11,418 nt of DNA from Balneolaceae bacterium (GTDB lineage Bacteria > Bacteroidota > Rhodothermia > Balneolales > Balneolaceae), in contig SLAU01000127.1 of NCBI GenBank assembly GCA_007126675.1, forward strand, positions 1 to 11,418, read 5' to 3'. The translations under genes were made by a program, and so were the position numbers. This document shows positions 6,725 to 11,418 of this stretch, one piece after another (the first letter of the stretch is position 1; the number at the start of each line of letters is the position of its first letter). A model generated the notes under the pieces. It did no database searches. It was not told the DNA's origin and saw only the letters and a list, made by a program, of their open reading frames with translations.

Positions 6725-8467
6725 TTAACTTTGTGATTGTTTACTTCGGCTTGGCCGTGAAGGTCGTGGCCTCCTTCCGGAACTTTGATTTCCGTTACGA
6801 TCATTCTTTGAGTAGAAATCAAGGTTTTTAGTTCTGGATGATACTTCATCATCTGAATCAAGCCTCAATTCATTAGCCTCGATGATTTTGTCGAGAGGTT
6901 CATCTCTTAAAACTGCATCTGTGATATCCAGGTCCGATCCGGATAGTGTAGCTTTAAACTCGTTCAATGAAATACTTTCTTCGCCAATCAGTGTAATTCT
7001 CACTTTATACTTCATCATCCACCTCCAGCGCAGGCTGAACATTCCTTTAGTCAGGTATGATTTCAAATAGGGATTGATATAAAGATCAACTGCACGATAC
7101 TGAGTACTGTATTTAAGTTTACTTATCCAGCTTTCAATATCAGTAATAATCGTATCCTGGGTTACTACTGAACCTGAGCCGCCACAAGTGGGGCAGACCT
7201 TTGAAACGGAATTGACAACACTTGGCCTAATCCGCTGACGTGTTATCTGGATGAGCCCAAAATCACTCATTCCGATTACATTCGTTTTTGCCTGGTCTTT
7301 TTTGAACTCTTTTTTCAGCTCATCATAAATCTTCTTGCGGTTTTTATCGTCCCGAAGATCGATGAAGTCAACCACAATAATTCCGCCAATGTCCCGCAGC
7401 CGAAGTTGTTTTGCAATTTCACGTGCTGCCTCAAGGTTTGTTTTCAGGGAATTATCTTCTTGTCTTTCTTTTGCAGCATAGGGGCCCGAATTAACGTCAA
7501 CCACATACATTGCTTCAGTTTGTTCAAAAATCAGATAACCGCCTGAAGGCATTCTTACTCTCGGGCTGAATATGGAGTTTACATCATTACCGATTCCTAC
7601 ATGATCAAAAATATGATCTTTGCCTTTGTAAAGCTGCACATTCGGAAGCATCTTCGGCGCAATTTGTGAAACAAAGCTTTTAATTGATTTAAAAAGCTGG
7701 GAATCGTCAATCAATACCCGATCGTAATGTTTTGCAAAAAGATCGCGGATCAGACTTTCCGTAATATCCAGATCCTTATAAAGCAGGGTTGGCGGTTCTG
7801 AACCTTCGAGGTTATTAAGCATGCGTTCCCACTTTCGAAGAATAGTACGCATATCATCTTCGATCACTTCTTTGTCCTGTCCCTGTGCTACAGTTCGCAC
7901 AATTACGCCAAAGCCTTCGGGCAACATACTGCCTACGATACTCTTTAGCCTGCGGCGCTCTTTGTTGTTATTGATTTTCTTTGATAGTGCGATATACTCA
8001 CCCATAGGGATCAGGACAAGGAAACGCCCTGCAATTGTAATATCAGTCGATACTCTGGGGCCTTTTGTGCCAATCGGTTCTTTTACGACCTGAACGAGAA
8101 TATTCTGGCCATTTCTGAGCAGCTTCCCGGCAAGTATTTGCTTTTCATTGTTGGAGAGCTTATCAAATTTTTTAAGTTCTTTATCTGCACTTTTTGATAT
8201 AGTGTTCTCACCATTAAGCATTTTCAGATATGAGCCAAGGTGGTCTCCGGCATCAGAGAAGTGAAGAAAAGCATCTTTTTCCATGCCAACATCAATAAAT
8301 GCGGCACGGATACCACTCATTACTTTGTGTACCCTGGCAAGGTAAATATCACCGACGGTTCGCCGATTGTCTTCTGATTCTATGAAAAGTTGTGCTAATT
8401 CGCCGTTCTCTAGTAGTGCAACCCGGGTCTGCTTTCCCGAGGAATGAATAATAATTTGGTTTTTCAT
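6725..8467 (-). CDS. rng: Ribonuclease G/E family endoribonuclease
   Basis: Single-strand-specific, 5'-end-sensing endoribonuclease for rRNA processing and mRNA decay. The S1 domain lies at about 38-130 (V-G-D-I-Y-L-A-R-V, A-A-F-I-D-V-G, A-F-L-H) with a lysine-rich insertion at about 80-119. G-T-K-G-P-R-V-S-T-D-I (133-143) belongs to the 5'-sensor/RNase H-like part. D324 in V-V-D-V-N-S-G and D367 in V-V-D-F-I-D correspond to the Mg-binding D303 and D346 of E. coli RNase E. The Zn-link is C425-P-T-C428-G-G. At 580 residues it is longer than E. coli RNase G (489), mainly through the segment after the Zn-link and a basic, Ser/Arg/Pro-rich tail (about 555-580) that may bind RNA. It lacks the RNase E scaffold length. 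ATG 8467 gives the expected family N-terminus (M-K-N-Q-I-I-I...). It leads the hslV-hslU operon. No Shine-Dalgarno lies close to this start, and the upstream leader carries hairpins, described separately. Confidence 0.95.
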   Translation of the reverse strand: MKNQIIIHSSGKQTRVALLENGELAQLFIESEDNRRTVGDIYLARVHKVMSGIRAAFIDVGMEKDAFLHFSDAGDHLGSYLKMLNGENTISKSADKELKKFDKLSNNEKQILAGKLLRNGQNILVQVVKEPIGTKGPRVSTDITIAGRFLVLIPMGEYIALSKKINNNKERRRLKSIVGSMLPEGFGVIVRTVAQGQDKEVIEDDMRTILRKWERMLNNLEGSEPPTLLYKDLDITESLIRDLFAKHYDRVLIDDSQLFKSIKSFVSQIAPKMLPNVQLYKGKDHIFDHVGIGNDVNSIFSPRVRMPSGGYLIFEQTEAMYVVDVNSGPYAAKERQEDNSLKTNLEAAREIAKQLRLRDIGGIIVVDFIDLRDDKNRKKIYDELKKEFKKDQAKTNVIGMSDFGLIQITRQRIRPSVVNSVSKVCPTCGGSGSVVTQDTIITDIESWISKLKYSTQYRAVDLYINPYLKSYLTKGMFSLRWRWMMKYKVRITLIGEESISLNEFKATLSGSDLDITDAVLRDEPLDKIIEANELRLDSDDEVSSRTKNLDFYSKNDRNGNQSSGRRPRPSRPSRSKQSQS

Positions 8468-8486
8468 CTAAGCAATAAAGTTTCAT
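8349..8486 (-). other. Candidate upstream ORF overlapping the rng start (45 codons)
   Basis: ATG at 8486 (read on the - strand) is preceded by GAGAGGG at 8499-8493 with a 6-base spacer, the best Shine-Dalgarno match near rng. It opens a 45-residue frame (M-K-L-Y-C-L-D-E-K...R-R) that runs out of frame through the rng start codon at 8467 and stops at 8349. The peptide is very basic at its end and resembles nothing I know. Most of it merely shadows rng in another frame, so it is probably not a functional protein. Ribosome loading here could nonetheless affect rng initiation. It may be chance. Confidence 0.2.
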
Positions 8487-8509
8487 GTACAACCCTCTCA
8501 TCAGGCACT

Positions 8510-8529
8510 TCACACAATTAATGGTGTGA
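8510..8529. repeat. Short dyad TCACAC-N8-GTGTGA upstream of rng
   Basis: A perfect 6-bp inverted repeat (8510-8515 and 8524-8529) with an 8-base A+T-rich centre lies about 45-60 bases upstream of the rng start codon. Its spacing would suit either an operator for a dimeric regulator or a small leader hairpin. It is short enough to be chance. Confidence 0.3.
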
Positions 8530-8646
8530 GTCATTTTCATATACAACTTTTTGTAAAACGTGCTATGAACATCAAAATGCAAAAAAACAGAGGGTGCAAA
8601 CTTGTTAAAATTCAAATTTATATGGGAGTCTTGTTGCTCCGGGGAG

Positions 8647-8698
8647 ATCATTTGAAAACAAACGATGGGCTCTTTTGTGCGGCAGACCGCAGCAAAAG
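8647..8698 (-). promoter_or_regulatory. Paired hairpins in the probable 5' leader of rng
   Basis: There are two adjacent stem-loops. Hairpin A (8672-8682 with 8687-8698) has 11 base pairs, a 4-base loop and one bulged base at 8692; the inner part TGCGG/CCGCA is G+C-rich. Hairpin B (8647-8654 with 8659-8666) has 8 pairs and a 4-base loop. On the + strand its fourth pair is an A/C mismatch, but on the - strand it becomes a G-U wobble. Hairpin B is therefore complete only in RNA read toward rng, which argues for minus-strand transcription. Neither is followed by a U-run, so they are not simple terminators. E. coli rne is controlled by RNase E through hairpins in its own long leader; an analogous role here is inference only. 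Confidence 0.4.
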
Positions 8699-9022
8699 GG
8701 TAAATCAATTGATAAATTAAGAAGTGTAAATTGTTGATTAACAAAAGGTTACTAATTTGATTAATCTAATTTCTCCGAATTCAAGACTAACTGTTAATAT
8801 AATGTAAAGATTGGAATAATTAAATGTCGAAGTATATAAAAGATGATATAAATGGAATAGTTGTTGTATTGTCGATTTTTCGGTCAATTATAATTTAGCC
8901 CTGAAAAGCTTATCGATTACATAAATTCGAAATCATCAGAGATTGGTTTAGGTGTAACTAAGTGAATTCCTTATTACTGATATATGTGACAGGTGATGCC
9001 GTTATTTAGTCTGTCAGATTCG

Positions 9023-9047
9023 GTGCACTCATCAATAAATGATGCAC
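9023..9047. repeat. Bulged hairpin in the gene desert
   Basis: GTGCA (9023-9027) pairs with TGCAC (9043-9047) and TCAT (9029-9032) with ATGA (9039-9042). C9028 is bulged and the loop is 6 bases. Just upstream, TGACAG (8987-8992) and CTGTCA (9011-9016) form another 6-bp stem. The two together could be part of a structured RNA; no function can be assigned. Confidence 0.3.
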
Positions 9048-9328
9048 AAACATTCTGAACCTTGAACTTTTAGAAATCTATTACCACGAATTTAGCCCTT
9101 TATCATGTGATAATTCCTTCAGTTATTTTTCTGTGAAATAATGAATTATTTACGAAACAGGATTATTCAAACACTTTATACTTTAAATATTTCTAAAAAT
9201 TTTGCTAAGTGTATTACATTGTTGTATGATTACCGCTTAAAACAAATGCTGTGGCAATTAGTAAGATATTATCAGAAAACTACGTTTAGAGTGTGTTAAT
9301 TAATGGTGTCTATATTTTTGTACTTGAT

Positions 9329-9348
9329 ATCATGAATTACTTCATGAT
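9329..9348. repeat. Perfect 8-bp palindrome ATCATGAA-ttac-TTCATGAT
   Basis: Arms at 9329-9336 and 9341-9348 are perfectly complementary around a tetraloop and extend by one T-G wobble (9328/9349) on the + strand. It lies 8 bases before the longer imperfect hairpin at 9356-9395. No U-run follows on either side, so a terminator is unlikely. It could be an operator or an RNA stem-loop. Confidence 0.4.
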
Positions 9349-9355
9349 GCTCTTA

Positions 9356-9395
9356 GAATGATCTTTATTAAGTATTATTAAAGCGGTCATCATTC
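9356..9395. repeat. Two-step imperfect hairpin
   Basis: An outer stem GAATGAT (9356-9362) pairs with ATCATTC (9389-9395) and stacks on an inner stem CTTTA (9363-9367) with TAAAG (9379-9383). This leaves five unpaired bases (9384-9388) on one side and an 11-base loop. It directly follows the palindrome at 9329-9348. The pairing is visible in the sequence; a role as part of an untranslated RNA is inference. Confidence 0.35.
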
Positions 9396-9593
9396 CTTTA
9401 TATGGAAACTATTATCACCCGAAGGCGTTTTAAAACTGTTAGTATAGGAAGTCTAAAAGATCGATGTTGTGATCTCTTAGCAATTAATTAGTTATGTGTA
9501 AAAGGCTGATCAGATAGGTTTTATCGGTCGGCATGTCGCAGCCTAGTCTAGTTCAGAAATCTTTTTATCACATCAACCGGAAATTTACGACTT

Positions 9594-10784
9594 ATGAATA
9601 TCAGGTTACTATTAAGGATTAAAAAATTAGTGGCGCCACTGATGTTGCTCCTTTTTTTAATCATACCTGATGTGTCGGATGCACAGAATCAAACCTCGCG
9701 TTCTGTGGCACCTGGACAGTATTATCTGACAACCCAGCAGGGAGATACCCTTCATTTAAAAGGTGAAACCCCATTTTACGACGATTGGTATTCTGCAATT
9801 ACTGATGGACATGCTTATGCTGACGAACATGATGTTGAAGTATATCTTCGACAGCGCCCCCTCTTAATACGATCATATTCAGAGCTCTTCAGAAATGATG
9901 AAGAGGTTAGGGAAAAAGAAGATCAACTTCCTGTATTCGAGAATCTGAACCTTGAAATAACTGAAAGGTTTGATGCTGACGATTTTGAAATTCTTTCTAC
10001 TGCAGTTTCATATGCTGACAGTGTAGAGGTCCAAAAAAATTGTGTTGAGCGGGATACACGTATCTGGAAAAGCTGGCCTAATGGTGTGTTTTTACACCGT
10101 TTTAATACAACTTGTATGAATGATATGTCTATAAGGTATCGCTTTTTTAAGGATGGAGTAGCTCATGACACCACCGAATATATTCCCGGTTTTTTCTTTA
10201 CCGGTGATTTTCCGGAACATGAGCCGGAATTTGAAATTGAGTCTGAAAGCAGCCTGCATTTTTTTGAAGATTTCTCCGATCCGAACCCTGATGAATGGGA
10301 ATCGCTGTGGGGTGAGTTGCAATGGTCATTCCAGGCCGGCAGAATGATTGTTGATCTTCCTGTGAAGAATCAGGCAAGAGTATGGTGGAATTTAATTCCT
10401 GAGCACCGCGATATTCGTTACAGAATAGTTGAAGAAGTGCATGCTTCGTTCCCGGCAGGTACTAATATAGGAGGCAGATCAAGTAAAAACCCTGGAGAGC
10501 ATTCAGTTGAAACCCAACTGCGGGAAAATGGAATGGAAATATCCTTTCACAACAGCGGCACCCGTATCAACCCTGCTACATTCCCTCTTGATTGGAGTTA
10601 CGGAGAACTTATCGAATACACTGTAACTATAAGTGATGATTCGGTATTGGTTGATATTAATGGTGAGCAATTCTCATACAGAGATCAAAAAATTGGAAAT
10701 AGTCCGCCCGGAATGTTTGCTTTAGGTAGTAATGAAAGCGGATTATTTATTCTGCACGAGATTGAGGTCGAAATTTTTGATTAA
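9594..10784 (+). CDS. Secreted protein with an unknown N-terminal half and a concanavalin-like beta-sandwich C-terminal half
   Basis: 396 residues. The N-terminus has positive charges (R4, R8, K10-K11), a hydrophobic core at about 13-25 and a likely signal peptidase I site S-D-A30/Q31. There is no lipobox, so export to the periplasm or medium is expected. Residues 31-215 are unrecognised, probably beta-rich, with two cysteines (C150, C174) that could form a disulfide. Residues about 222-396 resemble a LamG/DUF1080-type jelly roll: F-F-E-D-F-S-D-P (223-230) then W-E-S-L-W-G-E-L-Q-W, an R-W-G-like middle, W-S-Y-G-E-L-I-E-Y-T-V-T-I (334-346), V-D-I-N-G (353-357) and the closing P-P-G-M-F-A-L-G-S...I-E-V-E-I-F. 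Such domains bind or hydrolyse carbohydrates, but I see no catalytic signature. ATG 9594 follows GGAAA at 9579-9583, a weak ribosome site. It is an isolated gene: about 1.1 kb of non-coding sequence upstream and convergent with murA downstream. The fold is likely; the function is unknown. Confidence 0.8.
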   Translation: MNIRLLLRIKKLVAPLMLLLFLIIPDVSDAQNQTSRSVAPGQYYLTTQQGDTLHLKGETPFYDDWYSAITDGHAYADEHDVEVYLRQRPLLIRSYSELFRNDEEVREKEDQLPVFENLNLEITERFDADDFEILSTAVSYADSVEVQKNCVERDTRIWKSWPNGVFLHRFNTTCMNDMSIRYRFFKDGVAHDTTEYIPGFFFTGDFPEHEPEFEIESESSLHFFEDFSDPNPDEWESLWGELQWSFQAGRMIVDLPVKNQARVWWNLIPEHRDIRYRIVEEVHASFPAGTNIGGRSSKNPGEHSVETQLRENGMEISFHNSGTRINPATFPLDWSYGELIEYTVTISDDSVLVDINGEQFSYRDQKIGNSPPGMFALGSNESGLFILHEIEVEIFD

Positions 10785-10822
10785 ACCTCAAAGTTTTTTG
10801 AAGTTGCCGTTTTTTAATAGGG

Positions 10823-10868
10823 CGTCATCCCGGACGAAGCGTCAGCAAAGATCCGGGATCTCCAGACG
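10823..10868. repeat. REP-like dispersed palindromic element (ATCCCGG...CCGGGAT)
   Basis: ATCCCGG (10827-10833) pairs with CCGGGAT (10853-10859) around a 19-base loop. Outer CGTC (10823-10826) can pair with GACG (10865-10868) across a 5-base bulge. The wording GTCATCCCGG...GATCCGGGATC is, from general knowledge, typical of short dispersed palindromes found many times between genes in diverse bacterial genomes. It is G+C-rich against an A+T-rich background. That it is multicopy in this genome is inference. It may also act as a two-way transcription end or an mRNA 3' stabiliser. Confidence 0.5.
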
Positions 10869-10876
10869 TTGATATA

Positions 10877-10896
10877 GGCAGGAGATTGAGCCTGTC
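10877..10896. repeat. Second hairpin, GGCAGG-N8-CCTGTC
   Basis: A 6-pair stem with one G-T wobble (10877-10882 with 10891-10896) and an 8-base loop, 8 bases after the REP-like element. On the + strand it is followed by an A-run (10897-10902). On the - strand the T-run comes before the stem, so it is not a terminator in either direction. It may be the right-hand part of the same dispersed repeat. Confidence 0.35.
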
Positions 10897-10921
10897 AAAA
10901 AAGTCTAATACATCGAATTTC

Positions 10922-11010
10922 GCTTAAATAATTTAGATTTATACTTCTGACTCACCCTATCATCCCTCTCTAAATAATAGAGAGGGATTAAATGACTAAA
11001 TTATTTAAGC
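10922..11010. repeat. Nested inverted repeat: 15-bp perfect outer arms around an 11-bp perfect hairpin
   Basis: The outer arms GCTTAAATAATTTAG (10922-10936) and CTAAATTATTTAAGC (10996-11010) are exact reverse complements. Inside the 59-base spacer, ATCCCTCTCTA (10962-10972) and TAGAGAGGGAT (10978-10988) form a second perfect stem with a 5-base loop. No flanking direct repeat of target-site type is evident, and no U-run follows on either strand. It could be a MITE or REP-type element, or a two-way 3'-end structure between the convergent genes. Confidence 0.6.
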
Positions 11011-11145
11011 TGGTTCATAAGTCGATTTACTTTTTGGACTGACTCATGATAAGACTTATTATGTTTTCGCAATCGATCGCTCTATTTAGACAATCTAAGA
11101 CCGTTTTTCTTGAGTTCTTATATCGAACTAAGGTTAACTTATCTC

Positions 11146-11418
11146 TTAATCCTGCTCTCTTGTAATTGAAGCACCGGCAGCATTTAGTTTCTTTTCAAGG
11201 TTTTCATAGCCGCGGTCAAGATGATAAACCCTTAGTACTTCAGATTTGCCTTTCGCTTTCATCGCAGCCATTACAAGGCTAACGCTTGCCCGCAGATCGG
11301 TACTCATTACAGAAGTACCTTCCAATGACTGATTACCCTTAATGCTCACTTTATTTTTTTTAACTTTCATAGAGGCACCCAGCCTGTTTAATTCCGGCAC
11401 ATAGCTGAATCGGTCAAA
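11146..11418 (-). CDS. murA: MurA, UDP-N-acetylglucosamine 1-carboxyvinyltransferase, C-terminal part (5' end outside the window)
   Basis: First committed enzyme of peptidoglycan synthesis, transferring enolpyruvate from PEP to UDP-GlcNAc in the cytosol. Only the last 90 residues are present. The frame stays open to the right edge (F-D-R-F-S-Y-V-P-E-L-N-R), so the GTG at 11400 is an internal codon. Signatures are V-P-E-L-N-R-L-G-A, T-D-L-R-A-S-V-S-L (E. coli D369 and R371 region) and Y-H-L-D-R-G-Y-E-N-L-E-K-K-L (containing the R397 equivalent). The catalytic Cys115 region lies outside the window, so activity cannot be judged. The short end after G-A-S-I-T-R is normal. It converges with the secreted-protein gene. 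Confidence 0.95.
   Translation of the reverse strand, partial: FDRFSYVPELNRLGASMKVKKNKVSIKGNQSLEGTSVMSTDLRASVSLVMAAMKAKGKSEVLRVYHLDRGYENLEKKLNAAGASITREQD

Larger units (their letters stand above)
8468..9593. other. ORF-poor, A+T-rich intergenic region between divergent rng and the secreted-protein gene
   Basis: No recognisable gene lies in these 1126 bases. Sample counts give 14 G+C of 60 at 9181-9240 and 17 of 60 at 9301-9360, against 25 of 60 in rsmE (2101-2160) and 30 of 60 in the gene to the right (10261-10320). The end nearest rng (about 8468-8760) is probably its promoter and leader. The rest holds hairpins at 9023-9047 (9 bp, one bulge), 9329-9348 and 9356-9395, a TGACAG/CTGTCA pair at 8987-8992 and 9011-9016, and only short frames: 24 codons at 8824-8898, 52 at 9141-9299, 29 at 9402-9491. 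I see no tRNA, transposase remnant or terminal repeats. It may hold a non-coding RNA, regulatory sequence or eroded DNA. Confidence 0.7.
10785..11145. other. Convergent intergenic region rich in inverted repeats
   Basis: 361 bases between the 3' ends of the secreted-protein gene (+) and murA (-). From the left it holds a weak stem TCAAA/TTTGA (10788-10801) with a T-run at 10810-10815, which may help end the + gene; a REP-like hairpin (10823-10868); a second hairpin (10877-10896); a nested inverted repeat (10922-11010); and a near-symmetrical dyad at 11045-11063. The rest shows no gene longer than about 16 codons. I found no classic G+C stem plus U-run for murA on the - strand. Confidence 0.7.

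Noticed and set aside
8613..8620. TAAATTTG on the - strand as a Bacteroidota-type -7 promoter element for rng
   Set aside because: It fits TAnnTTTG exactly, but no TTG lies at the usual distance upstream. It would also place the hairpins outside the transcript. Not supportable alone.
8349..8744. 131-residue frame on the - strand as a real gene
   Set aside because: It overlaps the start of rng in another frame, and its upstream half covers the probable leader with hairpins and shows no family resemblance. Only the 3' 45 codons, with a ribosome site, are kept as a possible upstream ORF.
8892..9099. 11-base direct repeat AATTTAGCCCT at 8892-8902 and 9089-9099
   Set aside because: Only two copies, 197 bases apart in A+T-rich DNA. 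A match of this length is expected by chance fairly often, and the flanks do not match.
9110..9149. 7-bp inverted repeat ATAATTC/GAATTAT with a 26-base gap
   Set aside because: A+T-only arms apart from one pair and a long gap; easily chance at this base composition.
11064..11100. Short stem TTAGA-CAA-TCTAA and near-palindrome round ATCGAT as a murA terminator
   Set aside because: Five A+T-rich pairs with no U-run in the - direction. It does not meet terminator criteria.
1..11418. CRISPR array, tRNA, rRNA, insertion sequence or defence/toxin-antitoxin locus
   Set aside because: No regularly spaced repeats, cloverleaf, rRNA-like sequence, transposase or known defence gene could be seen on either strand.

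Overview
The window looks like ordinary chromosome from a Bacteroidota-related bacterium, most likely Balneolota/Rhodothermota. This rests on remembered family resemblance, not a search: moderate G+C in genes, an HslV with a short propeptide next to HslU, a large S41 protease with a long helical C-terminal part, RNase G just upstream of hslVU, TTG start usage and weak Shine-Dalgarno signals. I see no tRNA, rRNA, CRISPR array, intact insertion sequence or recognisable defence or phage system.

Left part (1-2739, + strand): the C-terminal three quarters of an NAD(P)-binding SDR-like protein, cut by the window edge. It is followed by a tight cluster: a double-length dCTP deaminase, a 66-residue BFD-like [2Fe-2S] protein starting a few bases after the dcd stop, and rsmE (16S rRNA m3U1498 methyltransferase) starting at TTG eight bases later. 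These link nucleotide-pool, redox and ribosome-maintenance housekeeping.

Middle part (2743-8467, - strand): four co-directional genes read in the order rng (RNase G), hslV, hslU, S41 protease. Gaps are 17, 5 and 105 bases, so the first three look like one operon and the protease may join it. This is an RNA- and protein-turnover block. rsmE and the protease gene converge with only three bases between them.

Right part (8468-11418): first comes a region of about 1.1 kb with no long ORF, lying between divergently transcribed rng and a gene for a secreted protein. It is markedly A+T-rich and holds several hairpins. Two adjacent ones upstream of rng fold better as minus-strand RNA, as expected of an rng leader. 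A short out-of-frame ORF with a good Shine-Dalgarno site overlaps the rng start. Next is a 396-residue exported protein with an unrecognised N-terminal half and a concanavalin-like beta-sandwich C-terminal half. A 361-base convergent intergenic region then carries a REP-like hairpin, a second hairpin and a striking nested inverted repeat (15-bp perfect outer arms around an 11-bp perfect hairpin). The window ends in the last 90 residues of MurA on the - strand.

I found no convincing new multi-gene system. The best leads are non-coding: the rng leader, the hairpin-rich gene desert and the nested palindrome. Among proteins, the leads are the double-module dCTP deaminase with both active-site signatures retained and the duplicated N-terminal module of the S41 protease.
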